From assembly GCA_026018925.1 (NCBI GenBank), contig JAKSZU010000002.1:50271337-50335336 (forward strand): 64,000 bases of DNA, written 5' to 3'. A program made the position numbers and the translations under genes. Below are positions 34,066-44,972 of the stretch, piece by piece. The first letter of the stretch is position 1. Every line of letters begins with the position of its first letter. The notes under the pieces were generated by a model, which was given only the letters and a program-made list of their open reading frames with translations, was not told where the DNA came from and did no database searches. This stretch comes from Tupaia tana (taxonomy: Eukaryota; Chordata; Mammalia; Scandentia; Tupaiidae).

Positions 34066-34365
34066 GAAATAGGGTCTTTTACAGAAGTGATCCAGTTAAA
34101 CCGTCTTTTAGAGTAGGCCTTAATCTAAAGTTACAGCTATCTATAAAAAGGAGTGGGACTCACAGACGCATACAGCAGGAAGACAAGGTAAGGAGACGCT
34201 GTAAGAGGATGCTCTGCTACCAACCAAGGAGGACACTGCCAACAGCTGCTTTCCTCGGGGCAAAGAAGGTGCTAACCCGGGATCTCAGACTCTAAACTTG
34301 TGGTTTAAGCTCCCCAGTTTGTTGTTCTTTGTTACAACAGCCCCTGCACACTAATATATAGCATG
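34066..34365 (+). mobile_element. MLT1-like MaLR LTR
   Basis: GTGATCCAGTTAAACCG, GAGTAGGCCTTAATC, CTATAAAAAGGAGTGGGACTC and GTTTAAGCTCCCCAGTTTGT in MLT1 order, ending AACAGCCCCTGCACACTAAT. The 5' end is cut by the SINE composite. Confidence 0.75.
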
Positions 34366-34449
34366 CTATGTAGAAACATATACATATACATTAGGCACTT
34401 TGGGGGGGAAATAGTCCTCTTTGTATATTGAATTTCTAAGTAAGATTTC

Positions 34450-34648
34450 TTTTTTGTTTGTTAGTTTATTTAATTTGAGAGATGGAGAGAGAGAGAGAGA
34501 GAGAACCCTGACATGTTCTCAAAGCCGCAGTCCACCCCCAGCCCCCGTCAGCCTGGATCATGGACACACACGTGCCCAGGGTACTTGGTCCAGGTAGGTC
34601 TGCCTCGAAGAGAGTCCCACTTCACTGCTGTACCACCCTCCAGCCCCA
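34450..34648 (-). mobile_element. tRNA-derived SINE, D-type
   Basis: Antisense copy with a GA tract and TSD GTAAGATTTCTTT on both sides. Confidence 0.9.
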
Positions 34649-34779
34649 GAGTAAGATTTCTTTAAAGGGAGAGTTCCGAACTAATGTTGAAAACATGGTT
34701 GTCCAAAAATGATTTTGACATAGCTGATTTTGAATTTTTCTTTCTAATCAGCAGGTTCAATTGTTTGTTGAGGCCACTT

Positions 34780-34818
34780 TTTTCTTTTCTTTTCTTTTCT
34801 TTTCTTGTTTTTGTTTTT

Positions 34819-34879
<61 letters not shown>

Positions 34880-35127
34880 AGAGGTTTTCGCTATAGGGCA
34901 CGTGCGCTCGCCAGACAGACAGAGAGAGACAGAGAGATAGAAAGCAAGAAATCACCCCCGGAGGGATGGCCACGCCGCAACCCCTTCTCCTCCATTCTCC
35001 TCTCGGGATCTTGGGCACGCACGCACACACGCCCGGTGTGAGTTTAAGCCACCGGGTCCAGAACACGAACCGCGGTCGACTACGTGGGAGTCCAGTGACA
35101 TAGCCATTATGCTAACTGCTGGTCCCG
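34780..35127 (-). mobile_element. tRNA-derived SINE, long-young form with very long tail
   Basis: Antisense, complete and CpG-rich. TSD GAGGCCACTTTTT on both sides. The tail complement includes 58 uninterrupted T (34821-34878) after TTTTC repeats, as expected for a recent insertion. Confidence 0.95.
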
Positions 35128-35340
35128 AGGCCACTTTTTGTCTTAGCCTAGATGCCTTCAAAAAACCAGAGCCTGAACTGCAGACTTGTACTCCAGTAGT
35201 TTACTTAAGAGGTGGTCTTGGGGGTGTATTAGACGCTTCTTCAATACTATGCATTATTCTCCTTTGCACAAACCATAGCCATCTGCGATCTATCATTTTT
35301 GCTCAGTGTTTCTTTTCATAGATAGTAAAGAGCTGGGCTT

Positions 35341-35422
35341 GAGGCCAGCAGGTGGCATGGTGGTTAGGGCACTGAACTCCCATATGGGCAATCACAGTTT
35401 GAGTCCTGGACCTGCTTTCTCA

Positions 35423-35463
<41 letters not shown>

Positions 35464-35530
35464 GAGCACGTGTGCCCTGTAGCAAATTAAAAATAATAAT
35501 GATGCTGATAAATAAAATAAATAAATAATT
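35341..35530 (+). mobile_element. tRNA-derived SINE, short form (intermediate 3' end)
   Basis: GAGGCCAGCAGGTGGCATGG head, (CT)n, then GGTGAGCACGTGTGCCCTGT and AGCAAATTAAAAATAAT: long-type 3' end joined to a short-type tail. Confidence 0.88.
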
Positions 35531-35534
35531 TTTA

Positions 35535-35711
35535 TGTTTATTTATTTTTAAATAATTATTTTTATTTAACTTTATTTATTATCATTTTTTAAAAGAATTT
35601 GAGAGACAGAGCAAGAGAGGGAAAGTGAGAAAGCAAGCTGCCAGGTCCAGGACTCAAACCACAGTCAGCCATGTGGGAGTCCTTCAACCACCACGCTACC
35701 TGCCAGACCCA
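35535..35711 (-). mobile_element. tRNA-derived SINE, short form, inverted in the tail of its neighbour
   Basis: Antisense copy directly after the sense copy at 35341, forming an inverted pair. It ends ACCTGCCAGACCC. Confidence 0.87.
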
Positions 35712-35769
35712 ATAAATAATTATTTTTTTTTAAAAAAAAAGGTTTTATAGTAACAGACAGAGGGTGGAG

Positions 35770-35817
35770 GGTGTTTTCCTATGCAAAAAGGCATCATGAC
35801 TTACCCTTCAACCCAAT
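35770..35817. mobile_element. short palindromic mariner-like MITE, copy 4 (partial)
   Basis: TTTTCCTATGCAAAAAGGCAT, CATGACTTACCC and AACCCAATA match the right half of the family. The left arm is eroded. Confidence 0.6.
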
Positions 35818-35871
35818 AGTTTAGAAGTCTGAGAGCAAATGGGTTGCTAAATAACCAAAATTCCACACATA

Positions 35872-36100
35872 GGTCAGCAAGTAGGTGGAGATTAAGGTGC
35901 TGGATTCCCACATGACCAAACCATGGTTTGAGTCCTGAACCTGGCAACTTGAAAATCACTCTGGGAATGTGTATGTCCAAAATTCTGGGAGGAGAATGGA
36001 TGAGAAAGGATTGCAGGTGGCCATCACTTTTCCTTTTATCCATCTCTCCCTGGTGAGCACACATGCCCTACGACAAAAACTTACAAGAAGAAGAAGAAAA
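35872..36100 (+). mobile_element. tRNA-derived SINE, long-old form
   Basis: AGGTCAGCAAGTAGGTGGAG head, complete but diverged body, tail (AAG)n. Confidence 0.85.
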
Positions 36101-36273
36101 TCAGAAAAAATTTAAAAGTCCATGCTAATAAAATTCTGAGTTAGAATTTTAAGTAATTTGCAACATATATAACTTTCCCAATAAAGTTATTCTGGTCTAT
36201 AAGGCAAGTTATCAGTCATTGTTGTCAGGAAGCAAAATCAATACCATGTATGTATCTATTAAGAGATTTAATT

Positions 36274-36570
36274 GGGGCCAGCAGATGGCATAGTGGTGAA
36301 GACCTTGGACTCCCACATGGCTGACCACAGTTCAGACCTGGAGGCTTGAAACTCATTCTGGGTACATGTGCATGTGTGCCCAAAATCCTGAGAGGAAAAG
36401 GGATTGTGTGCCCCAAATCCCAAGAGGAGAAGGGATTGTATTGTGGCCAACCTCCTGGGGAGTGATTTCTCACTTTTTCTATTTTTGTCTTTCCAGCACA
36501 CACATGTGCCTTATAGCAAATCTCTTAAAAAAAAAAAAAAAAAAAAAAAGAAAAAGAAAAAAAAGAAAGA
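36274..36570 (+). mobile_element. tRNA-derived SINE, long-old form with internal repeat
   Basis: GGGGCCAGCAGATGGCATAG head. The CCCAAATCC...GAGGGAAAGGGATTGTG segment is duplicated (36380-36440). Confidence 0.87.
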
Positions 36571-36818
36571 GGGACAAGCAAATGGCATAAGGGTTACATT
36601 GCTAGACTCCCACATGGCCACCCGCAGTTCAAGTCCTGGACCCAGAGGCTTGAAACTCACGCCAGGCACTTGTGTGTGCATGCCCAAAATCCCAAGAGGA
36701 AAATGGAGAAGAAGGAATTATGGTGTGGTTATCTCTCCTGGGGGGGGGGTGATTTCTCACTTTTTGTCTCTCTGGCGAACACACAAGCCCTAAGCCAAAA
36801 AATATCTCTTAAAAAAAA
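36571..36818 (+). mobile_element. tRNA-derived SINE, long form
   Basis: GGGACAAGCAAATGGCATAAG head directly in the tail of the previous SINE; complete body. Confidence 0.88.
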
Positions 36819-37190
36819 AGAGAGAGAGACAGATTCAATTATGGAAGAACTTGACACATTGTCTCCCACAGTTACAGCCACTGGCAAGTTTGAAATGTGT
36901 AGGGCAGGCTGGCAAGTTGGAAATTCAGGTATGAGTTGATATTGCAGTCTTGAGGCAGAAATTCATCGCAGGGAACCTTTTTTTTTCGCTCATAAGTCCT
37001 TCCGAGCGGATGAAGCCCAGCCACACTACTGAGAGTTCTCTTTACTTGAAGTCAGCTGGGTGTAGATGTTAACCACACCTGCAAAATACCTTCATGGCAA
37101 CCTTAGATTGTAGTTTGATTAGACAACTGGGTACTATAACTTAACCATGCTGATGCATTAAACAGCATACTGGTCAAGAAGTGGAAACCT
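36819..37190. other. unique intergenic sequence, nothing recognised
   Basis: No gene or repeat family recognised. Confidence 0.55.
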
Positions 37191-37371
37191 GGGGCCAGCA
37201 GGTGGCATGGCAGTTAAAGGCACTGTACTCCCACATGGCTGACCACGGTTCAAGTCCTGGACCTGGTGGCTTGCTTTTTCTCTCTCTCTCTGTCTGTCTC
37301 ATTCTGGTCAATTTTTAAAAAGTAGTAATAAAAATAACAATAATGATAAAGAAAATACTTCTTAAAAAAAA
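37191..37371 (+). mobile_element. tRNA-derived SINE, short form
   Basis: Complete; TSD AAGTGGAAACCT on both sides. Confidence 0.93.
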
Positions 37372-37449
37372 AAGTGGAAACCTAAGTACATGCATTTCTT
37401 TCTCTGTGCCACCCTGGAAAAGTCAAAAAACACTTTGGCTCAGTTTCTT

Positions 37450-37786
37450 TTTGTTGTTGTTGTTGGAGAGGGTTTTTTTTTTTTGTTTTTTTAGTTTTTT
37501 GTTTTGTTTTATTTTGTTTTTTTGTTTTTTGTTTGTTTGTTTGTTTGTTTTTGCTATAGGGCGCATGCACTCGCCAGAAAGACAGAGACAGAGAGACAGA
37601 AAGCAAGAAATCACCCCCAGGAGGGATGGCCAAGCCACAATCCCTTCTCCTCCATTCTCTTCTCGGGACCTTGGGCATGCATGCACACGCACCCGGTATA
37701 AGTTTAAGCCACCAGGTCCAGGACTCAAACCGCAGTCAACTACATTGGAGTCCAGCAACATAGCCATTATGCTAACTGCTGGTCCC
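37450..37786 (-). mobile_element. tRNA-derived SINE, long-young form
   Basis: Antisense, with a long GTTT-rich tail complement. TSD TGGCTCAGTTTCTTTT on both sides. Confidence 0.93.
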
Positions 37787-37824
37787 TGGCTCAGTTTCTT
37801 TTAAGGAACCAAAGTGACACCTCA

Positions 37825-37828
<4 letters not shown>

Positions 37829-37864
<36 letters not shown>

Positions 37865-38104
37865 TATTAATTTGCTATGGGGCACATACTCGCTGGAGAG
37901 ACAGACAGGGGATGCTGGAGTGAGAAATCACTCCCAGGAGGATGACCATGCCACAATCCCTTTCTCTTCCAGTCTCCTATCTGGATTTTGGGCATACATG
38001 CTCACACGCCTAGCATGTTTCTCAAGCCACCAGGTCTGGGACTTGAACCACACAATTAGCCATGCAGCGTACGGCCTCCTAATCACCACACCACTGACTG
38101 GCCA
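37829..38104 (-). mobile_element. tRNA-derived SINE, long-old form with (TG)n tail
   Basis: Antisense copy whose tail complement is a (TG)17 tract (37829-37862). TSD TGACACCTCATTT on both sides. Confidence 0.92.
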
Positions 38105-38776
38105 CTGACACCTCATTTTAACCCACCCTGAGAAGAAAGCATCTTAGAAAAAAGAACAAGGGGCTAGTGAAACGAGTATATTCCTGTAGGGAAAGGATGC
38201 TACCTTAGATAGGAATGTTTGTGACTACGATCAGACAATTTCTCTCTGTTTCATCCTTGAACTTTCTCAATAAAGTGTGAAAATAGAGCCTACAGGATAT
38301 CAGCTCCTCAAATCAACCCCAGTGCCAGCATCTGGTCCATCCTCTTTGTTTACAAATGCAGAACCTGAGACAAGGAGTAGTGAAGCAACCTGTCTAGAAT
38401 CATTCCTTATATCACGGGTAGAGCCCAAAAACAGAGTCCAACTGTCCTTATCTACAGCACGCTGCTCGTAATACCAAGTCACCTCTGTGGACGGAAAGAT
38501 GAACACCAATAGCTAAAGAATGGATGTTTCCACTCCATATTAGTTATTCCATTTGCTGATAAAATGATAAGGTAAAATTCATTTTGTAAAGTGGGAATTA
38601 GATAATATTAGGGGATATTTGCTCATTTTGTCAGGTGTGATAGAGGCACTGGGGTTGTTGGGTTGTGTCTTTTCTTCAAAATATGTCAGCAGACAGATAG
38701 GAAGCAAATTAGTAACAGTTACATGTAAGTGGTGGATATATGAATGTTAATATTATTCTCCCTACTCTTTGTTGTA
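38105..38776. other. unique sequence with a possible MIR
   Basis: 38345-38440 (TTACAAATGCAGAACCTGAG) is MIR-like; low confidence. No gene seen. Confidence 0.5.
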
Positions 38777-39023
38777 TTTTATTTTTAAAAAAATTTTTTT
38801 TAGTTTCCAGATGGCACATGTGCTTTCCAGAGAGAGACTGAGACAGAGAGAGAAGGAGAATGTATCCCCGACAGAGCGTGGTCATGACGTATCCCTTTCT
38901 CCTCCTCCCATCAGGATATGAAGCACGCACTCGCACGTGCCCAGCGTGTCTCTCAAGCTGCCAGAGCTGGGATTCAAACAGTTGACCCTGTGGCTTCCTT
39001 AACTACTAGGCTATGAGGCCAGT
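38777..39023 (-). mobile_element. tRNA-derived SINE, long-old form
   Basis: Antisense copy; TSD TTGTTGTATTTTA near both ends. Confidence 0.88.
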
Positions 39024-39081
39024 TCTGTTGTATTTTAAATTGGTCATAATATAAAAGTGAAAAAGAAGGAAGAGGCCTATT

Positions 39082-39175
39082 CCAGGCCAGCCATGATTAA
39101 GAGGGCTGGATCCCACATGGCCAACTGTGTAGTTGGAGTCCTAGACCAGGGGCTTGAAAGACACACTGGGTGCGC

Positions 39176-39214
<39 letters not shown>

Positions 39215-39345
39215 ATGGAGGAGAAAGGATTGTAGTGTGGCCATCCCCCTTGGGTGAGGGCACTTGTGCTCTCTCTCTCTCTCTCTTTCTCTCTCTTTCT
39301 ATTACACATGGCCTCTGGCAAATTAAAAAGAAAAGAGAAAGAAGA
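39082..39345 (+). mobile_element. tRNA-derived SINE, long-old form with internal (TG)n
   Basis: CAGGCCAGCCATGATTAAGAG head. The GTGTGTGCATGCCC part of the body has expanded to a (TG)16 tract (39178-39210), an internal rather than tail repeat. Confidence 0.85.
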
Positions 39346-39621
39346 AAGAGGTTCCTTTTCTTTTTGTTCCTACGCTTGTAGGCCAACATAAATTTTTTCA
39401 CATAGCCAATATTGGCTCTCAATGTATTGTCACTGAGTCAATAAATCTACATCCCATGGCTCCAGTCCTTTGCCTTCACTACTCTAGAACAGGAAATCAA
39501 ATTCTACCCAGATTGACCCTATGTGTGTATGTTCATTTCCTCTTGACATTTGTTTCAAATTTTTCAAAAAGAAAAGTGGTCCCAACATGTTTATTTATAT
39601 CTCTCAAAAAGGCACAAAATC

Positions 39622-39870
39622 TGGGGCCAGTAGATGGTGTGGAGGTTAAGGCAGCTGGATCCCACATAGCTGACTCCACAGTTCGAGTCCCGGACCCGGT
39701 GACTTGAAAATCATGCTTGTGTGTGTGCATGCATGACCAAAATCGTGACAAGAAAATGAAGAAGGGATTGCAGAGTGGCCATAGCCCCAGGGGATAATTT
39801 CTCACTTCCTGTCTCTCTCTCTCTCTCTGGCAAGTGCATACACCCTACTACAAAAAGAAAAACAAAAACA
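39622..39870 (+). mobile_element. tRNA-derived SINE, long-old form
   Basis: Complete copy, CTGGGGCCAGTAGATGGTGT to CCCTACTACAAAAAG. Confidence 0.87.
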
Positions 39871-40087
39871 GGCAAAAACCATCCATCCTTCCCTTCATAA
39901 GTCACCAAATAAGACATGAAAACTAAACCGATGACCGAGATAGAGATATCATGCGTGCAGTGTTCCCCTAGCATTTTATGCAGGCTGGAACCACATAGCA
40001 TACAGTGAAACTTACCATTTTCAGTAATTTGTGTGCTTTTCACTGGTGGAATGGGTCATGGTACATAAATGTTAATAATCACCCTCG

Positions 40088-40203
40088 TGGGGACCAGCAG
40101 GTGGCGTGGTGGTTAAGGCACTGGACACTCCCACGTGGCCAACTACGGTTCAAGTCCCAGATCTGGCAGCTTGCTTTCCCACTTTCCCTCTGCTCTCTCT
40201 CTC

Positions 40204-40238
<35 letters not shown>

Positions 40239-40285
40239 CTGGTATAATTAAAATAAATAAGATTGAATAAATGATTCTTTTTAAA
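40088..40285 (+). mobile_element. tRNA-derived SINE, short form with (TG)n
   Basis: Complete; TSD TCACCCTCGT on both sides; (GT)15 at 40209-40238. Confidence 0.92.
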
Positions 40286-40429
40286 AAGTCACCCTCGTCA
40301 TTAAACAGTAATAAGGCATCCGCTATATACCTCTGCTAAGAACTAGAACAATTAACATGAGAAAATCCAGGCCTTGGACTCTATATTACCCAGATAAGCT
40401 ACTTAAGGGTTGAAATGAACCAAATATCA

Positions 40430-40640
40430 TCATGTGTCACTTAACAACAGAGATACCTTTGGAGAAACGTGTCACTAGGCAAGTTTGCTGAGGTACAAGC
40501 ATCATAGAATGTGCTTACACAAACCTAGATGGTACAACCTACGACACAGTGAGGCCACAATCTCACGGAACCACCCCTGTGTATGCAGCCCACCATTGAC
40601 CACAACGTAGTTACATAGCACACAACCGGGTTATCAATGC
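40430..40640. mobile_element. ancient DNA-transposon-like repeat fragment
   Basis: CATGTGTCACTTAACAACAG, GTCACTAGGCAAGTTTG and GCATCATAGAATGTGC then TTACACAAACCTAGATGGTA match a mammal-wide DNA-transposon repeat I recognise but cannot name with certainty. Confidence 0.5.
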
Positions 40641-41189
40641 CTGCTTCATCAGCTGAAATGTGGTTATAGCCAGTTCTGTGTTCCAAACCTACACATCTGG
40701 CGCTCACATTCCAGAGACATCAGATAAAGATACAGGAAACTATAAAAGCTATATTTAAGCTGCATAAGCTAATGAATACAGAAATTGCACTGTCTGCATT
40801 TGTCTGTAAAATTGGAAGCACTCCATTTCTTTGTGATTATCATTTGCTTGACCTTTAAAGAATTTTTTTTGACCTGGCAGAGAACATTGTACTGATTTGT
40901 TAAGGGCTGGGAGTGGGAGTGAAGCATTCAAACTTAAATTCAGCTTTTTCTCATTGGTAGTTAACAGCTAAAGCTTAAGATGACTAATAAGAAAATGGTC
41001 TTCACCGCTTCAAACTAGAATACGTGAACTAATGTTATAAATATAGATATGCTAATTCCTGACCATATATTCCACTTTATAACAGGTTTTAATTAATTGA
41101 GTTCTTTTTCTAATCAACTACGTGACTCTAAACTTACTTATTCAAACAAAAGAGTCAAATGATTTCCTGGTCGTTTCAGACAGTGTTCT
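40641..41189. other. unique intergenic sequence, nothing recognised
   Basis: No gene or repeat family recognised. Confidence 0.55.
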
Positions 41190-41436
41190 ATGAGCTAGCC
41201 AGGTGGCGTGGTGGTTAAGGTGGCTAGATCCCACATGGTCAACTTCACACTTTGATTTCCAGACTTGGTGGCTTAAAAAATATGCCAGGCACCTGTGTGT
41301 GTGTGAGTGCCCCAAATCCTGAGAGGAGAATGGAGGAGAAGGCATTGTGGCATAGCCATCTTCCCTAGGGGGTGATTTCTCTCTGTTTCTCTGTCTCTCT
41401 CTCTCCAGTGTGTGCACATGCCCGATACCAAAACTA

Positions 41437-41476
<40 letters not shown>
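41190..41476 (+). mobile_element. tRNA-derived SINE, long-old form with (TG)n tail
   Basis: AGCTAGCCAGGTGGCGTGG head, complete body, then a (TG)19 tract (41438-41476) in place of the A-tail. Confidence 0.87.
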
Positions 41477-41477
<1 letters not shown>

Positions 41478-41502
41478 TTCTATAACTGTTTTTATAAAGC
41501 TG

Positions 41503-41742
41503 ATTTTTTTCCCCAAGAGGGTGCATGGGCTTTCCAGAGAAAGAGAAAAAACTAAAAAAGCACCCTCAATGGGGTGTGCTCACATCAAAGTCCCGTTCCT
41601 CCATTTCTGCATCCCATCAGGATCCTGGGCATATACAACGCATGCCAAGGTGTCTCCCAAGCCGCTGGGCCCAGGACTCAAACTGCTGTCGGCCATGCTG
41701 GACCTAGCTCCCGTAACCACTGTGCTACAGGACCAGCCTGCG
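41503..41742 (-). mobile_element. tRNA-derived SINE, long-old form
   Basis: Antisense copy 27 bp after the previous sense copy, so the two form an inverted pair. Confidence 0.83.
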
Positions 41743-42179
41743 GCTCTGCAATTTTTAAATTTAGTCTTTAAACATTTTTACATGTTTAAAATGTTACTTA
41801 CACATAATTACTGTTACTTACACATAGTTTTGGTGAATATTTTCAATATTATTTCATGTATTACTTTTTTTCCATAGTTTTTACATGAACTTTTACATGT
41901 AAGGAACTACGTTTTTCAGACCTACTACTAACTTTTTCTGAGGACCTGCATGATAGCAGAAAAATAGAAGAGTACTGAGGCAGGCAAAGCATATGGTAAT
42001 ATAATAAAGTCCCAGTATTGCTTAACAAAGATGGCTCTGGGATTCACATACCCGACCATATCGGAGGTGGGGAAGAAGAGGTGACAAAGTTTGGGAAATC
42101 CAGGAACTTGCTAGGAACTGAAGGATTCCCAGAGGCAGTTACTGGACATTTGGTTTTTTTAAAAGGGGGCGGAGCGAAG
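41743..42179. other. unique intergenic sequence, nothing recognised
   Basis: No gene or repeat family recognised. Confidence 0.55.
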
Positions 42180-42431
42180 AGGACCAGCAGATGAGGTAGT
42201 GGTTAAGCCACTGGATCCCACATGACTAACTCCGTGGTTCAAGTCCCAGACCCAGCAGCTTGAAAAATGCACTAGGAGCACATGCATGTGGGCCCAAAAT
42301 CCCTATGGAGGGGTAGGGACTACAGCATGTCCATACCCCTAGGGGGTGATTTGTCACTTTCCCTTTCTGTGTATCTCACTCTCTGGCAAGTACACATGCC
42401 CCATGGTAAAAATCTTAAAAAAAAATAAAAG
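42180..42431 (+). mobile_element. tRNA-derived SINE, long-old form
   Basis: GAGGACCAGCAGATGAGGTAG head to CCATGGTAAAAATC. Confidence 0.88.
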
Positions 42432-43099
42432 TGGGGTATATCAAGAAATCTGGCATGGACTTGCTTCCCAAGACCAACCTCTTAGACTTCTCTTCTGAAC
42501 AAATGGGCTATACTAGAACCAGCAAGAACTAAAGAACGTTAGAACGTTATTTTGTTTGCTAAATCATGCTAAGTTAAGAGCAGGAGTCACCAGAGGCATC
42601 AACATTGACGACTCTGAGGCAGCATCAGAGACTTGTCAGTGATGGGAGAAGGACCAGGAGTGCACCTTCTTGTGGCATCAGGAGACTTGCACAACAAGGC
42701 TGGGACAGAGACTGGTGGTGCCCAGACTGAGGACATGTCATTGGAGTGTATCACAGGAAAGGGGCAGTGTCCTCGGAGGGTCACGGGACTAGTTCTGGGA
42801 GCTACATGCAATGCTCCCGGGGGCCCTCAGAAGCACAGGGCCTCACGTTCTAGGAAGAAAAGCTAACTGACTGTAGCTGTGCCGCGCCTCTTATGACCCA
42901 TGTGGAAAGCCTGAGCTACGTTTTTCTGACCCAAGACTCCCTCTTCAGCTCACCTCCATATTTTCTTCTGCCTTCAGATGATCCTCCTCACTCAGGACCA
43001 GACATTGGTCCTTGCACAGACATTACTCCCCACGGAACCTCCCAGTTGTGGTTCTCTGGTTCCCGTTTGTGTACAACTATCGGGCTGTGTGACTGTGTC
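42432..43099. other. unique intergenic sequence, nothing recognised
   Basis: Open frames at 42599-42866 lack recognisable similarity. Confidence 0.55.
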
Positions 43100-43238
43100 C
43101 CGGTCCTCCTGCCTCTGCCTCCTGAGTAACTGATACCACAGGCACACATCACCACATCCAGTTCTTTTAGACAGTGACTCACTGTGTTAGACATACTTAC
43201 CATCCTCCTGCCCCAGCCTCCCAAGTTCCTGGACTACA
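43100..43238 (-). mobile_element. 7SL RNA-derived segment, two units
   Basis: On the minus strand 43231-43160 reads CTTGGGAGGCTGGGGCAGGA ... ACAGTGAGTCACTGTCTAAA (an Alu/B1-like end). A second unit follows from about 43160: GATGTGGTGATGTGTGCCTG, TGGTATCAGTTACTCAGGAG, GCAGAGGCAGGAGGA. These are the hallmark sequences of 7SL RNA. The arrangement is dimer-like. Confidence 0.75.
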
Positions 43239-43380
43239 GTTCAAGTCCCAGACCTGGTGACTTGCTTTCTTACTTTCCCTCTCTGTCTCTCTCTGGTGAG
43301 CACATGTGCCCTATAGCAAATTAAATAATAATAATAATAATAAATTGAATAAATAGTTTTTTTTAAATAAAATTAAAACA
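43239..43380 (+). mobile_element. tRNA-derived SINE, short form, 5'-truncated at the B box
   Basis: Begins GTTCAAGTCCCAGACCTGG directly after the 7SL segment. It keeps GGTGAGCACATGTGCCC and TATAGCAAATTAAATAAT (intermediate 3' end). Confidence 0.85.
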
Positions 43381-43444
43381 GCGAACCTTTTTTTTAATGA
43401 TCAGGGAGATTTTAATATAGACTGAAATTTATACAATTAGACCT

Positions 43445-43527
43445 TTTTGTTGTAGTCAGGTGTGATTCTAACTGCAGCCGGCCATGTGGAGTCCAGAGAC
43501 ATAATCATTATGCCATCTGCTGGTCCC
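43445..43527 (-). mobile_element. tRNA-derived SINE head fragment
   Basis: Antisense head only: GCAGCCGGCCATGTGGAGTCC to CATCTGCTGGTCCC. Confidence 0.75.
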
Positions 43528-44029
43528 AGGATTCACTGTAAACTATCCTAGCCGAAGCGGGAGAGACATGTGATGCAAGAAGGCAAAATGTGATGGTTAT
43601 TGACACTAGGTAACAGATTCAGAGAGGATTACTACTCTACTTCTATGTATAGTAAAAAATTTCCACAACAAAAGTTATGAAAAAGAGAAGTATGGCCTGC
43701 TACATAATGTGGCATATCGTTATTATTGAACACTGTGTTTTCGCTAGAGAGGAGGTCAGTAGATTTTCAGAGTTTGTCACCAACAGGATGATGGGGTTCC
43801 AACAAACCATTCCCAGTACTCAGCTTTTCCTCACTCACCCTGAGAATGCCCAAGAAGCTTCTTCTAAAGAGCAAGCTTGTATCTACAGAGCACAAAGCAA
43901 AGAAAAATTAGACAATCACCTGGTGACAGAGTAGGGGTACATAATTCAGATTACTCCGTCTTTAAGTGTACATTCTGTCCTCAATTATGTAGTTAGGCTG
44001 GTTCAAAATTTAAAGTGCTTTGATAATAA
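43528..44029. other. unique intergenic sequence, nothing recognised
   Basis: An 85-codon open frame at 43677-43934 has no recognisable similarity. Confidence 0.55.
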
Positions 44030-44101
44030 TATTGCATTGTCAGAAAAGTCATGACTATTTTCCTATGCAGAAATATGCATTACTTTTCCAATGACCCAAC
44101 A
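44030..44101. mobile_element. short palindromic mariner-like MITE, copy 3
   Basis: TATTGCATTGTCAGAAAAGT ... TTACTTTTCCAATGACCCAA with central TTTTCCTATGCAGAAATATG; same family as copies at 6136 and 7017. Confidence 0.7.
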
Positions 44102-44972
44102 CCTTCTCTTTGCTTTGTGGTGTTTCGGTTCAGTCCAAACTGGGGAAAACAAATCACCTCTGAATTAGCCAGAGCGGCCATGGCACATCCTGGCTGTTTT
44201 CAGCACAGAGGTTAAATTCTAGGACGAGCTGAGGGTATCACGATGCTCTGGTGAACAGGCAGGACAGGAAAGGATGGCTGCTGGTACGAGGTCATGAAAG
44301 CTTTAGCCATGAGGCAGAGGTGGGGGAGGGAAAGAGCGCCCTGTGTCCAGCGGTGTCGCCGCAGCTCCAAGGGTGGCCCCAGGATTCATTAGCCACAGTT
44401 CCCTTTGTTGACTTGACAGCCCTCATCTCAAGCCTTGATCACTTGGGTCAGACATGGGTCAAGGCCCTCCTGGTTTGTAGAATGATGGCCGCACCAGGAG
44501 GAAAAGTGGGGACACTCTAAATGAAGCATACACTGTCACTGACAAAATGTGGGACACGAAGCTGTCCACTCTCACGAGAATGTGTCCTGGCTTCTTCATA
44601 TCTCCTGTGCTTCCTACAACTATTTCATCAGTCTCTGTGAAGAAAGGCTGCTCTCTACCCAGGACATCATGCTGAACCTCCCGACCTGCCCCACTCACAG
44701 CAGATTTTAGGACACTAATACTCCCTGTGTGACTTGGCCATCTCGCTCCCTCCCCCAGGTTGGCACTTACATTGGAGAGTCACCGCCCAGCACGCGGTTT
44801 TCCTCCCTGTGATACACTCACACCCGGCCTCCAACAACATCCACAGCAATCCCCTCAGCAAGGGTTGCCAGGGAGTGGTGTGGTTCACACCAGATTCCAG
44901 GAAAAACAACAACAGCAAAAAAAACAGCCCCCAAACTCCCTGCTCCTGGACCTAGTTTATAAACCCAAACAA
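44102..44972. other. unique intergenic sequence, nothing recognised
   Basis: Open frames at 44251-44955 show no recognisable similarity. No SINE. Confidence 0.55.
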
